Part shown: in pieces, positions 46,723 to 56,307 of the stretch
Layout of the letters: each line of letters begins with the position of its first letter
How positions within the stretch are numbered: the first letter of the stretch is position 1
Assembly: GCA_963665485.1 (NCBI GenBank)
Contig: OY762227.1
Span: 1,364,001-1,428,000 of the forward strand
Reading direction: 5' to 3'
DNA: 64,000 nucleotides
Source of the DNA: UBA4417 sp963665485
GTDB taxonomy: Bacteria; Bacteroidota; Bacteroidia; Bacteroidales; UBA4417
Translations under genes and position numbers: made by a program
The notes under the pieces: generated by a model
Told to the model about the DNA's origin: nothing
Databases searched by the model: none
The model's input: only the letters and a program-made list of their open reading frames with translations

Positions 46723-48378
46723 ATGATCGAAAAATATTTGAAGCAAACAAAATTCAGGGATTTCGAAGATTTTAAGGTTAATTATGAACTGATTGTTCCT
46801 GAAGATTTCAACTTCGCTTATGATGTTGTTGACAGCTGGGCGACCATCAACCCCGGGAAGCAGGCATTACTCTGGACCAACGACAAAGGGGAATGCCGTT
46901 CTTACACTTTTGGTGAAATAAAAGAAATTTCGGACCGCACCGCTGCTTACTTTTCGTCAGTCGGTATTCAGAAAGGCGATATGGTGATGGCCATTCTTAA
47001 ACGTCGCGCTGAATTCTGGTTCACCATTATTGCCCTTCACAAAATTGGCGCTGTTATCATTCCCGCTACGCACCTGCTGACTAAAAAGGATATCATTTAT
47101 CGTAACAATGCCGCCGATATTAAAGCTATTGTTTGCGATGGCGACGAGCTGCTTATCGGATCAATTAATGATGCATTACCCGAATCACCTTCAATCAGGA
47201 AACTGATTTCAATTGGCCCATATATTCCTGATGGCTGGGACGATTTTCACAATGGCATTCAACATGCCATACCCTTTGTTCGGCCCGCTGAAGCCACCAA
47301 AAACAGCGATCCGCTTATCGTTAGCTTTACTTCCGGCACGACAGGCGATCCCAAAATGGTGATGCTCGACCATGTGTATCCACTTGCTCACATTATTACT
47401 GCCAGCTACTGGCATAATCTCGATGAGAACAGTCTTCATCTTACTATTGCGGATACCGGCTGGCTTAAAGCTGTATGGGGGAAACTCTACGGCCAATGGC
47501 TGGCAGGCGCTGCCGTTTTTGTTTACGATCATGAGAAATTTGCTCCGGCAGATATGCTTTCAATTCTCTCAAAACACAAGGTAACTTCATTGTGCGCGCC
47601 GCCTACCATATTCCGATTTCTTATTCGTGAGGACCTTGCCAGATATGATTTGTCGAACCTCAAATGGTGTACCATCGCTGGCGAGGCGCTAAACCCTGCA
47701 GTTTACGAACAGTTCTATAAAATGACCGGCATCAAACTGCGTGAAGGATACGGTCAGAGTGAAACTACACTTTCGGTTCTTACAACACCCTGGGTCGAAC
47801 CCAAACCGGGCTCAATGGGTTTACCCAATCCACATTACAATATTGATTTGCTTACACCCGACGGCAGGTCGGCAGAAGCAGGGGAACAGGGTGAGATTGT
47901 AATTTGTTATGATAAGAAATACCCTGTGGGATTGTTCAAAGGGTATTACCGGAACCAGCGCCTCACCGACGAAGCCCTGAAAGATGGCATTTACTACACC
48001 GGCGATTTATGCTGGAAGGATGAAGATGGCTATTTCTGGTTTGTAGGACGCTCTGACGATGTGATCAAAAGCTCTGGCTATAGAATAGGCCCATTTGAGG
48101 TAGAAAGTGCCCTGATGACGCATCCTGCTGTTGTGGAATGCGCCATAACCGGCGTTCCTGATGAAACCCGGGGGCAAATCGTGAAAGCTACGGTAATCCT
48201 GGCAAAGGATTACAAGGACAAAGCCGGAGAAGCACTGATAAAGGAGTTGCAGGATCATGTAAAGCAGGTGACGGCTCCTTACAAATATCCGCGTATTATT
48301 GAGTTTGTGGATGAACTACCCAAAACTATAAGCGGGAAAATCCGACGGGTGGAAATTCGTCAGCGCGATAATAAGTAA
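46723..48378 (+). CDS. AMP-forming acyl-CoA synthetase
   Basis: A 551-aa ANL-superfamily ligase making acyl-CoA from a carboxylic acid, ATP and CoA. The P-loop motif SFTSGTTGDPKMVM, the GYGQSETT motif, the GDLCWKDEDGYFWFVGRSDD hinge, and the catalytic lysine of KTISGKIRRVE are intact. Sequence around these points resembles medium-chain/acetyl-type enzymes of Bacteroidota. The gene follows an XRE-cupin regulator, a pairing that recurs in Bacteroidota and suggests sensing of the acid or its CoA ester. Confidence 0.93.
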   Translation: MIEKYLKQTKFRDFEDFKVNYELIVPEDFNFAYDVVDSWATINPGKQALLWTNDKGECRSYTFGEIKEISDRTAAYFSSVGIQKGDMVMAILKRRAEFWFTIIALHKIGAVIIPATHLLTKKDIIYRNNAADIKAIVCDGDELLIGSINDALPESPSIRKLISIGPYIPDGWDDFHNGIQHAIPFVRPAEATKNSDPLIVSFTSGTTGDPKMVMLDHVYPLAHIITASYWHNLDENSLHLTIADTGWLKAVWGKLYGQWLAGAAVFVYDHEKFAPADMLSILSKHKVTSLCAPPTIFRFLIREDLARYDLSNLKWCTIAGEALNPAVYEQFYKMTGIKLREGYGQSETTLSVLTTPWVEPKPGSMGLPNPHYNIDLLTPDGRSAEAGEQGEIVICYDKKYPVGLFKGYYRNQRLTDEALKDGIYYTGDLCWKDEDGYFWFVGRSDDVIKSSGYRIGPFEVESALMTHPAVVECAITGVPDETRGQIVKATVILAKDYKDKAGEALIKELQDHVKQVTAPYKYPRIIEFVDELPKTISGKIRRVEIRQRDNK

Positions 48379-48513
48379 ACCATTGGTATGCTGGATACTG
48401 CTTCCTTTTCGATTGATGTACAACTCGTCAGTTAACTTTATGGGGATTCAAGCTTCATAAAAGCTTAATACTGTTAACAGCAGGTAAACTATTACAGGTT
48501 TTGATGTCAGGAA

Positions 48514-48903
48514 TTAATGATCTGAATCTGACATCTCGTTCTGAGTCGTTACAGGCATTAGAATCTCGCTGTCCGAAGTTTTAGAGTGTTTTAGCTGTTG
48601 CTCATACCTGTACCTGATCAGATGTTTCTGTATCTCATAAAATTCTTCGTCCGAAACCCTCACAGGTTTTTGCAGGCCTTCATCAAACAAATGCGATATG
48701 CCTGTATGCCTGAAAAACAAGGCATTATAAATTTTAATACAAATCCCGTCCTTTTCAAAAACTACATTCCCGAGTCTTCGCCTGCAGTATAATTTCCCAA
48801 AACGATATTCGTTAATTTCATCCCTGTCTTCATAAAAGGAAAAGCCTTCAGAAGCCAGATCAGAAACCATTCTCTTAACAGATGCGCTTTCTATCGTTGT
48901 CAT
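48514..48903 (-). CDS. Hypothetical protein (129 aa)
   Basis: No signal peptide or membrane segment. The chain has a mixed fold with a Cys-Arg cluster (FGKLYCRRRLGNVVF) and a C-terminal charged helix (YEIQKHLIRYRYEQQLKHSK). I recognise no family. It lies alone between the acyl-CoA synthetase and a nuclease gene; codon use looks like its neighbours. Confidence 0.55.
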   Translation of the reverse strand: MTTIESASVKRMVSDLASEGFSFYEDRDEINEYRFGKLYCRRRLGNVVFEKDGICIKIYNALFFRHTGISHLFDEGLQKPVRVSDEEFYEIQKHLIRYRYEQQLKHSKTSDSEILMPVTTQNEMSDSDH

Positions 48904-49044
48904 TTTTCCGGAAAATTAGCCCGAAAGTACAGAATTATAAAACATGGAAATTATCCAGCCCGGAAAAAGTGTTATAGAAACTGTTCTGGCCAAAGGTTTA
49001 GCGTGAAGAAATCTTCTATTGTAGACTATTTTAGAAATACTCAC

Positions 49045-49069
49045 AAAAAAACCCGGCCAAAACCGGGTT
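49045..49069 (-). terminator. Terminator of the DNA/RNA endonuclease gene
   Basis: Stem AACCCGG/CCGGGTT (49050-49069); on the minus strand it runs straight into seven Ts (A-run 49045-49051 on the plus strand). It lies 24 bp past the stop codon of the minus-strand nuclease gene. Confidence 0.75.
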
Positions 49070-49092
49070 ATCATTTATATTGAAAACGAGTG

Positions 49093-50469
49093 TTATAAAT
49101 TATCAACTTTAGCTTCCAGGATATTCTGAATATTTAAAGGAACATTTGAAAGGAAGTTATATCCTGTTAAGGTCTCAATGGCATCAACACTTACCCTGTA
49201 ATATCCCCAGGCCTGTGACGACACAGCTTGGTTGTTAGCCATTATAATTGAAATTACTCTTGTTGATGTTGTAATCCGGCTTAAATCACTATTGCCATTA
49301 GGTATAACAACAATAATTTTCCACGTTTGAGCAGGAACCACAACACCATTACCTACTGTAGTTACATAACCGGAAGATCCGGTTCCGCCTTGGCCTGCAG
49401 GTCCGCTGATGATGTATACTTCGTTACCGGCTGATACCAGTGAGCGTGTATAATTTTCTAAATTAGCCCAGGGAATCTGGTTGTTATTCGGCGACTGCGG
49501 GATCATATTAGTCATCAGGAAAGTTGCCGAATTATTGGCTGTAGTTGATGTTCTGTCGGCTGAAGGGCACATATGTCCCCTGTCGAAACCTGAACCCGAA
49601 AATTCGGAAGCAGTAACCTTATACCATGCCGTTGGCAAAGTAACATCAGAACGGAAATCATCCTGGCGGGCAGCAGTTCCAATGTCGGCGGAATACACAT
49701 GCCAGCTGGTCCAGTTTGGAGTGTGCGTTGTATTGTTATAGGATAAGCAATATTGCGGCTTAACCATCAGGTAGTTGTTCGTATTGATAAGATCACTGGT
49801 AGCATTGCTGGGATTTCCCAGGAGCATATTGTCGTTATCGCCGGATACAGGTGCAGGTGGTGTAACAGTACCTCCGGTTACTGATGAATATTCTGATACA
49901 GAAATGTCATCGATATTAATCCGGTTTGCACCACCGCTGGTTTTACGTATTTCAAAACGTACAGTGCCTGTTAACTTTACTGTGAATGAAGTTATAGCCA
50001 GTGTTGTTGTACTGCAAGTAACCGTACCACCAACTTTCGACCAGGAAGTACCGCTGTTCACTGACTTCCACAACTCCCATGTACTATTGCCATCAGTACC
50101 ATATTTGGCATGTTTTACCTGTACAGTGCCGGCCCCTTTTACCAGGTCATATTGCATGGTGATTTTACCGTTATTCCTGACTCGTGCTGAATTTGATCCG
50201 TTTTTACGATCGCTGGTTGAATTGCCAATTAAGGCGTCATCTAAATTCCAGCTTCCAGAGGTCAGTGTAGCCGCTGCATTTGTATAAGAAGTTTTTGAGG
50301 CACTTTCGAATCCTTCAGAAAGTAGGATGGTTGTGGATTTGAAGTTGGTTCCGGTACTTGATTTATTTGTAGTTGTCGGGATGGTATCTTCTTCTTGTTT
50401 GGAACAAGAGTTAAAAACAGATAAAAAAACTACAGAGGCAATTAGAAATGGCAGTAATTTCTTATTCAT
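49093..50469 (-). CDS. DNA/RNA non-specific endonuclease lipoprotein
   Basis: The ATG at 50469 is the natural start: it gives a lipoprotein signal (MNKKLLPFLIASVVFLSVFNSCSKQ, cysteine 22), while a GTG/other start 27 codons earlier would add an unrelated hydrophobic stretch. A galactose-binding/CARDB-like beta domain (about 45-205) precedes a DNA/RNA non-specific endonuclease domain (about 225-450). The latter has the catalytic DRGHMCPSADR motif, with His as base, and NMIPQSPNNNQIPWANLE, the metal-binding Asn helix. It is expected to act at the cell surface in nutrient DNA degradation. The C-terminus has no T9SS tail. Confidence 0.92.
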   Translation of the reverse strand: MNKKLLPFLIASVVFLSVFNSCSKQEEDTIPTTTNKSSTGTNFKSTTILLSEGFESASKTSYTNAAATLTSGSWNLDDALIGNSTSDRKNGSNSARVRNNGKITMQYDLVKGAGTVQVKHAKYGTDGNSTWELWKSVNSGTSWSKVGGTVTCSTTTLAITSFTVKLTGTVRFEIRKTSGGANRINIDDISVSEYSSVTGGTVTPPAPVSGDNDNMLLGNPSNATSDLINTNNYLMVKPQYCLSYNNTTHTPNWTSWHVYSADIGTAARQDDFRSDVTLPTAWYKVTASEFSGSGFDRGHMCPSADRTSTTANNSATFLMTNMIPQSPNNNQIPWANLENYTRSLVSAGNEVYIISGPAGQGGTGSSGYVTTVGNGVVVPAQTWKIIVVIPNGNSDLSRITTSTRVISIIMANNQAVSSQAWGYYRVSVDAIETLTGYNFLSNVPLNIQNILEAKVDNL

Positions 50470-50982
50470 AAAATCAGACTTGATTAGTTTCGTTAGTTTT
50501 AACAGGTTATAAATGATAAAAGTGAGTGAAAGTACTACAATATCAGACACAAACGATGTTTAGAAGAAATTTATTTTACATATGTATAATCAAGCCATTT
50601 TTTACGAAGCCATTCTTGTGCAGTTCAAAGGCTTGTTGTTCCTATTATTGAGGAAAAGGAGCAAGGTTTAAAGGAGGGTTGGAGTCATCAAGCAGACGAA
50701 TATAAATGTACTAATAAGTGAATTTATTTTACTTGCCATACAGCAGGAAGATACACGCAAACAGGAAACCGGGATGTGCCGGCTGAAATACATGTGCTTA
50801 AGAATGAGCCATATGTAAGGTCTTAACGATAATTAACATATTAAAAACACAGGCTTAAAAATATTAGAATTTACATCCCGTTATACTAGCTAAATCTATA
50901 CGGGCAAAAAACCTGGTGGTTACAGGTTTCAAGACCACAGAACCAGGCAGTTCTTCATAAGTTAACTTTAAAACTCATCCCG
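50470..50982. other. 513-bp stretch without a gene
   Basis: Divergent region between the nuclease gene (minus) and the hemerythrin-like gene (plus). I found no open frame, hairpin or consensus promoter that I would defend. Confidence 0.4.
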
Positions 50983-51558
50983 ATGAAACCATCCAATGAT
51001 ATAAAAGGCGAACACTATGCTATTGCAATTATTCTGAGCGCGATGAAAAAGCTTGCTCTTGATATGCGAACCGGAAAGTTTATAGACTCATACCGTATTG
51101 TACAAATCCTTGATTTCCTGCATACTTTTACTGAACACTGTCACTACGAAAAAGAAGAAAAATGTCTTTACCCGGCTTTAGTTGAATATGATATACCCTG
51201 GACAGCAGATACAATAAATCAGTTAATTGATGAGCAAAAACTGGCTCATAACTACCTGAAAGAAATTGATACTCTTTTCGATGAATATCTTTCGGGTAAT
51301 GCTCAGGTTCTGAATCGTTTGTCAGCAAGCATGATAAATTATGTAGTAATCGAGGAAAGGCATATAAAAATAGTGGATCAGGTTTTGCTGCCATTATGCG
51401 ACAGGGTTTTTGACGACGAAAAACGCACATCTGTTGTTGCTGAGCTGCGAAGGATACAGGATCAGAATGTCGGGCATGTTAAACACCTGGAATATTATAA
51501 ATTCCTTACCCTGCTGTTTTCAGAAAATGAAGTTACAAGCGCTGGCGTTTATTATTAA
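50983..51558 (+). CDS. Hemerythrin (HHE) domain protein
   Basis: A 191-aa four-helix-bundle protein. Candidate di-iron ligands are spread as in HHE domains: the N-terminal EHYAI histidine, HCHYEKEEKCLYPAL (His and Glu near residues 48-55), DEQKLAHNYLKEID (His near 88) and VVIEERHIKIVDQVLLPL (Glu and His near 128). Such proteins bind oxygen or nitric oxide or repair iron-sulfur clusters; the role here is unknown. It is single, with no link to the NifU-like gene 490 bp away beyond proximity. Confidence 0.85.
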   Translation: MKPSNDIKGEHYAIAIILSAMKKLALDMRTGKFIDSYRIVQILDFLHTFTEHCHYEKEEKCLYPALVEYDIPWTADTINQLIDEQKLAHNYLKEIDTLFDEYLSGNAQVLNRLSASMINYVVIEERHIKIVDQVLLPLCDRVFDDEKRTSVVAELRRIQDQNVGHVKHLEYYKFLTLLFSENEVTSAGVYY

Positions 51559-52049
51559 GATTTAGGGATAGGACAGTAATTTCAATTTCATCCAATTAAC
51601 TTTAACGATTGCAACAAAGCCAGGCCGGGTTATTCCGGCTGATTGCGTATTTTATTTCTCCCGGGTTTGTAGTGAGCAGAATTATTCTGAAATGCCCATT
51701 GGCATCAGATCTAAATATCATTTAAGAAATCCTTATATTGAATCAGGATAAATAGCATGCCTGATTCCTAAATTTCTTTTACTTTTACTTAAGGTTAGAT
51801 ACCTTTGTACGGACAGTCAAGGCAGATACGTTTTACTTCAGTTTTTAGTGTCCGCTATAAACGGAAATATCAGATAAAACTAAAAAAGACTCTTTCATCC
51901 TGTATAAATACTCTTTTGCCGGTCATGCTCTGATTGTGTAAAGAAAATCAAGGGTTTATACGTTACCAGGCTGCCGGGAATCATTTGAAACGCATACGCT
52001 ATCTTAAATAGGCATTTAAAAGCATTTTCATTTTAAAAATCAAAATAAT
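51559..52049. other. 491-bp stretch: promoter plus long leader of the NifU-like/GGGtGRT operon
   Basis: A promoter at 51800-51807 leaves an untranslated leader of about 235 nt. A 6-bp stem (CGGACA at 51810-51815 with TGTCCG at 51849-51854) opens it. I do not recognise a known riboswitch, and the upstream half (51559-51795) shows nothing. Confidence 0.4.
51800..51807 (+). promoter_or_regulatory. Promoter -7 box of the NifU-like/GGGtGRT operon
   Basis: TACCTTTG is a full match to TAnnTTTG, 243 bp before the first ATG. The stretch TTTTACTTTTACTT upstream may supply a weak -33 element. Confidence 0.45.
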
Positions 52050-52742
52050 ATGAGTTTTACACACGAAGTTGAAGGAATGATTTGTGTCGCACAGGGGGCA
52101 AATCATGGTTCGGCACCTATCCCCGAAGAAGGTAGATGGGTAAAGGCCAAAGAAGTAACTGACATTTTTGGATTAACGCATGGTGTGGGTTGGTGCGCTC
52201 CCCAGCAGGGAGCCTGCAAGTTAACCCTGAATGTAAAAGCCGGTATCATACAGGAAGCATTAGTCGAAACAATTGGCTGCTCGGGCATGACTCATTCGGC
52301 AGCAATGGCTTCAGAAATTCTTCCGGGCAAAACCATCCTGGAGGCATTGAACACGGATCTTGTTTGCGATGCCATCAATACTGCCATGCGTGAATTGTTC
52401 CTGCAAATTGTTTACGGACGTACCCAAACGGCTTTCTCAGAAGGTGGTTTGCCTATAGGCGCTGGTCTTGAAGACCTGGGCAAAGGACTCCGGAGTGTTA
52501 CCGCTACCATGTATGGCACTGTTGCCAAGGGTCCGCGTTACCTCGAAATGGCCGAAGGCTATGTTACACGCATTGGCCTGGATGAAGGGAATGAAATTAT
52601 CGGTTACGAATTTCTGAACCTCGGCCGCATGCTGGATATGATTAAAGCCGGAACAGAAGCTGGCGAAGCCCTGAAAAAAGCTTCCGGGAAATACGGCCGC
52701 ATGGAAGACGCAGTTAAAATTATTGATCCACGTAAAGAATAG
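52050..52742 (+). CDS. NifU/IscU-like iron-sulfur scaffold-type protein
   Basis: A 230-aa cytoplasmic protein with a NifU_N/IscU-like domain. Conserved cysteines are visible as GWCAPQQGACKLTL (near 46-56), IGCSGMTHSAA (near 75) and DLVCDAINTA (near 107). The second half (GLPIGAGLEDLGKGLRSV and the C-terminal EFLNLGRMLDMI) is unlike IscU and characteristic of this longer Bacteroidota/Firmicutes version. It is 11 bp before, and almost always found with, the GGGtGRT gene; the pair probably acts together on an iron-sulfur-linked task that is not defined. Confidence 0.85.
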   Translation: MSFTHEVEGMICVAQGANHGSAPIPEEGRWVKAKEVTDIFGLTHGVGWCAPQQGACKLTLNVKAGIIQEALVETIGCSGMTHSAAMASEILPGKTILEALNTDLVCDAINTAMRELFLQIVYGRTQTAFSEGGLPIGAGLEDLGKGLRSVTATMYGTVAKGPRYLEMAEGYVTRIGLDEGNEIIGYEFLNLGRMLDMIKAGTEAGEALKKASGKYGRMEDAVKIIDPRKE

Positions 52743-52753
52743 GAGAACATACG

Positions 52754-53746
52754 ATGCCATTATTTGAAAGTTATGAAAGACGAATCAGCCAGATTAACAA
52801 AGTGCTGAACTCGCACGGTATTTCTTCCCTTGAAGAAGCCAGGAAAATATGCGATAACAAAGGCGTGGATGTTTACAAAATTGTTAAGGATATCCAGCCT
52901 ATTGCTTTTGAAAATGCCATGTGGGCATATATAGTAGGTGCTGCAATTGCCATCAAAAAAGGCCAGACCAACGCTGCCGATATTGCGACTACTTTAGGCG
53001 AAGGCTTACAGGCTTTCTGTATTCCGGGTTCCGTTGCCGACGACCGTAAAGTTGGTATAGGTCATGGAAATCTGGCGGCAATGCTGCTTCGTGAGGAAAC
53101 CAAATGTTTTGCGTTTCTTGCAGGGCACGAATCGTTTGCCGCAGCCGAAGGTGCAATTGGTATAGCCAAATCGGCCAACCGGGTTCGCAAGGAGCCGCTT
53201 CGCGTAATCCTGAATGGATTGGGGAAAGACGCAGCCAAAATCATTGCCCGTGTTAACGGTTTCACCTATGTGCAAACCCAATTTGATTACGCTACCAGCG
53301 AATTAAAAGAAGTTGCCCGCACAGCTTATTCCAAAGGCGATAAAGGAAAAGTAAACTGCTACGGCGCTGACGATGTACGCGAAGGTGTTGCTATTATGCA
53401 TAGCGAAGGTGTTGATGTTTCAATTACAGGGAACTCAACCAATCCAACGCGTTTCCAGCACCCTGTTGCTGGTACGTACAAAAAAGAGTGTGTTGAACAG
53501 GGCAAGAAATACTTTTCGGTGGCTTCGGGCGGCGGAACAGGCCGCACATTGCATCCCGATAATATGGCTGCAGGCCCGGCATCGTACGGAATGACCGACA
53601 CTATGGGGCGTATGCATTCCGACGCACAATTTGCAGGCTCGTCTTCCGTCCCGGCACATGTTGAAATGATGGGATTAATCGGCATGGGTAATAATCCAAT
53701 GGTTGGCGCTTCGGTTTCAGTAGCGGTGGCTGTATCACAGGCTTAA
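52754..53746 (+). CDS. GGGtGRT-family protein
   Basis: A 330-aa cytoplasmic protein named for its own motif: VASGGGTGRTLHPDNMAAGPASYGMTD lies near residues 255-280. Other conserved blocks are CIPGSVADDRKVGIGHGNLAAML, FLAGHESFAAAEGAIGIAK and the Gly/Met-rich end HVEMMGLIGMGNNPMVGASVSVA. The family is widespread in anaerobes and has no established function. It follows the NifU-like gene by 11 bp, and a terminator follows it at 53765, so the pair is a closed operon. Confidence 0.9.
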   Translation: MPLFESYERRISQINKVLNSHGISSLEEARKICDNKGVDVYKIVKDIQPIAFENAMWAYIVGAAIAIKKGQTNAADIATTLGEGLQAFCIPGSVADDRKVGIGHGNLAAMLLREETKCFAFLAGHESFAAAEGAIGIAKSANRVRKEPLRVILNGLGKDAAKIIARVNGFTYVQTQFDYATSELKEVARTAYSKGDKGKVNCYGADDVREGVAIMHSEGVDVSITGNSTNPTRFQHPVAGTYKKECVEQGKKYFSVASGGGTGRTLHPDNMAAGPASYGMTDTMGRMHSDAQFAGSSSVPAHVEMMGLIGMGNNPMVGASVSVAVAVSQA

Positions 53747-53764
53747 TCGAATTAGTACATCTTT

Positions 53765-53798
53765 AAAGGATTGGCGGATTTTCTGCCAGTCCTTTTTT
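53765..53798 (+). terminator. Rho-independent terminator after the GGGtGRT gene
   Basis: Stem AAAGGATTGGC (53765-53775) with GCCAGTCCTTT (53785-53795), one G-T pair, followed by six or more Ts. Confidence 0.85.
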
Positions 53799-53893
53799 GT
53801 TTTAAGGAAGTGGTGTATTATGCAAGTAAGAGGCTGCCAATGCAATCGTAAGGGTGAAGGGTATATGCTAAACTCCGTCTTTTATGACTGCTA

Positions 53894-54898
53894 TTAATAA
53901 TTGATCTGATAACTATATGGAAGCATGTCTCCAATACGCTGCAAAGCCATATCTCCGTCCCAATATATGCCTAACTGATCGAAATATCCATTTTCGTCAA
54001 AGAAAACTTTCGATTTAAGAAACACTATTTGAGTTAAGTTTGAGTAATAACTTATTTGTATATTTTTCGTTGATGTAAGTAATTTCGAACTAATATTGAG
54101 AGGTCCAAAAGGAGAGAGGTTTTTCTTAATGACAATGTTTTCATAGTTTAGATATTCACCAGATTCATCTTTGACTGTAAATCCTGCTTTAATTAAATTA
54201 TTTGCCCACAGTGTTCTGAAAAAATGCATTCTCGACCCGAGATATGCCATTTCCCTTCTTCTTTGATAATACTGCTCATGTGTTTTATCAGTTATCAAAT
54301 CTTCAGTGAAGATATAGTTACCTTTAAAAAGAAAGGAGCTATCCTTTTTATAATACTCAAATTTGTCCAAGAAATAAGTGAGTCGGTATCCCAACCCATT
54401 GTTGGAAATAAGGATTGGCTTTGAAGCATACACTTTAAGCGTATCATCATCAGAGCCATAATTAAAGGTAATGTCTTTTTCATTATTTATCCGACAAAGG
54501 TCTGCGTTGGCCGTAGTACCAAGAAATACACTTTTAAACAATACTAAATCTTTCTTTCTTTGCCCGACCAGGGATTTGGATGAAACAACCACCCCATCCA
54601 TATCGTATGCCTTTGGAGTTAAATTAATAAGTAACGGTTTATCGGTAGTAACAGGCTGTGTAACAGAATAATATCCTACGCAGCTTATAATCAGAGGCAT
54701 GGAAGAATTGTTGGAAATGGCTAACTCAAAATTTCCAGCTGTATCCGATTGGGTGCCGACAAATGTACCATCAAAATATACTGCTGCAAAACAAATGGTT
54801 TTATCTGTTTTTTTATCTTTTATGGTCCCTTTAATAACCTGGTTGTACCCAAGCAGGCTGAAATTGATAAATAGTAATATCAAAAGATTGAATTTCAT
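53894..54898 (-). CDS. Carboxypeptidase-regulatory-like exported protein
   Basis: A 334-aa exported protein with a Sec signal (MKFNLLILLFINFSLLGYNQ). A carboxypeptidase-regulatory-like beta-sandwich covers about residues 20-95 (KGTIKDKKTDKTICFAAVYFDGTFVGTQSDTAGNFEL, ISCVGYYS). A domain of about 230 residues follows that I do not recognise. There is no TonB box or barrel; the protein is a free-standing surface or periplasmic relative of the SusC N-terminal domain. It stands alone. Confidence 0.8.
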   Translation of the reverse strand: MKFNLLILLFINFSLLGYNQVIKGTIKDKKTDKTICFAAVYFDGTFVGTQSDTAGNFELAISNNSSMPLIISCVGYYSVTQPVTTDKPLLINLTPKAYDMDGVVVSSKSLVGQRKKDLVLFKSVFLGTTANADLCRINNEKDITFNYGSDDDTLKVYASKPILISNNGLGYRLTYFLDKFEYYKKDSSFLFKGNYIFTEDLITDKTHEQYYQRRREMAYLGSRMHFFRTLWANNLIKAGFTVKDESGEYLNYENIVIKKNLSPFGPLNISSKLLTSTKNIQISYYSNLTQIVFLKSKVFFDENGYFDQLGIYWDGDMALQRIGDMLPYSYQINY

Positions 54899-55087
54899 AA
54901 CAGCAAATAAGGTTGATAATGATTTGAATTAAGCTAAAGTACCCGTTAATTGTTAATCTGACTATTGAATCTGCGAGATTTGAATTATATCACTAGTTAG
55001 CCAGCTAAGATATAGGATTTTTCAAGTGATATGTGAAGTCACGGTGTAATTTTACCAGATAAAATCTATCTCCCGTTTTATTATCAA

Positions 55088-55095
55088 TACCTTTG
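55088..55095 (+). promoter_or_regulatory. Promoter -7 box of the MFS gene at 55123
   Basis: TACCTTTG, a full match to TAnnTTTG, 27 bp before the ATG. No TTTG is seen at -33. Confidence 0.45.
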
Positions 55096-55122
55096 CCGCC
55101 TGGTTAGCTAAAGTTCGGTTTT

Positions 55123-56307
55123 ATGAATGAGAATGAGATGATATGGAACAGAAATTTTATTTTGCTCATACTATCCAATTTTTTGATGTATATCACCTAT
55201 TATGCCATACTTTCGGCATTACCCATTTACCTGGTCAGTGACCTGCATGCCTCCAAAGTCCAGGTAGGTGTTGTAGTCGGGACCTACACCATTGCTTCGG
55301 TACTGGTGCGCCCGTTTTCGGGTTTTGCGCTCGACAGGTTTGGCCGACGCACTATCTTTTTATCCGCTTTGCTAATTTATTCGTTCCTGTTTTCAGGGTA
55401 CCTGGTTGCCGGAACCATCCTATCGATAATACTACTCAGGTTTGCCCAAGGTCTGACATGGGGATTTACTACGGTTTCAGGATCAACTATAGCTGTCGAC
55501 ATTATCCCGGTTCCGAAGCGAGGCCAGGGAATTGGGTATTTCGCTTTGTCAACTACACTTGGAATGTCTGTCGGACCGGTAATCGGGTTGTTTATCTGTC
55601 ACAACTGGGGGTATATGCCCATGTTTGTTTCAGGATGTTTTATCAGCATTGCCAGCCTGGCATGCGCGTATGCGGTGCGCTTGCGCAAACGCTTTGTAGT
55701 CGGGAAACGGATTCAGTTGAAATTGGACAGCATGTTTGATGAAAACTCTATACGCCCCTCACTAAACGTGCTGATAACTATGATGGCTTATGGCGCGCTG
55801 CTGTCATTCATTGCGCTTTACGGACGTGAGATAGGAATTCAAAACTCTTCGCTCTACTTCCTGATTTTATCTTTTGGTATCGCGGCCGCAAGGCTAACCT
55901 CCGGTAAAGCGTTCGACAGGAATGGCCCGCGGAAGATTATTACGCTATGCCTGGTTTTGCTGATTATAGGTTTTCCGCTGCTGGCCATGGCAAAAAGCGC
56001 AACACTTTTCTACCTGTCAGCCGTTATTATAGGATTTGGAAACGGGGTTGTATTTCCGACTTTCTCTTCGATGGTGAATAACCTGGCAGATGCAGCGCAT
56101 CGCGGAGCCGCAAATTCGACCCTCTACACAGCAGTTGATATGGGAATGGGGTTCGGAATGATTATGGCCGGTTTAATTGCGCAGTATATTTCACTCTCGG
56201 CCATTTTCTGGATAAGCGCGCTTGTTTGTATGGCCGGATTACTGTTCTTCCGCGTTTTCGTGCTTACTTATTATGAGAACTATCAACGTAAAGTGGTAAA
56301 AAGCTGA
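55123..56307 (+). CDS. MFS transporter
   Basis: A 394-aa inner-membrane permease with twelve predicted helices. The loop after helix 2 carries the MFS signature (GFALDRFGRRTIFLS), and the second half has a matching loop (GKAFDRNGPRKIITL). The pattern is that of drug/sugar-efflux-type (DHA1) permeases; the substrate is unknown. It is divergent from the carboxypeptidase-regulatory-like gene. Confidence 0.9.
   Translation: MNENEMIWNRNFILLILSNFLMYITYYAILSALPIYLVSDLHASKVQVGVVVGTYTIASVLVRPFSGFALDRFGRRTIFLSALLIYSFLFSGYLVAGTILSIILLRFAQGLTWGFTTVSGSTIAVDIIPVPKRGQGIGYFALSTTLGMSVGPVIGLFICHNWGYMPMFVSGCFISIASLACAYAVRLRKRFVVGKRIQLKLDSMFDENSIRPSLNVLITMMAYGALLSFIALYGREIGIQNSSLYFLILSFGIAAARLTSGKAFDRNGPRKIITLCLVLLIIGFPLLAMAKSATLFYLSAVIIGFGNGVVFPTFSSMVNNLADAAHRGAANSTLYTAVDMGMGFGMIMAGLIAQYISLSAIFWISALVCMAGLLFFRVFVLTYYENYQRKVVKS

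Noticed and set aside
51810..51854. Leader stem as a known riboswitch
   Set aside because: Only a 6-bp stem; no conserved core of any riboswitch class that I recognise. Kept only as part of the long-leader observation.
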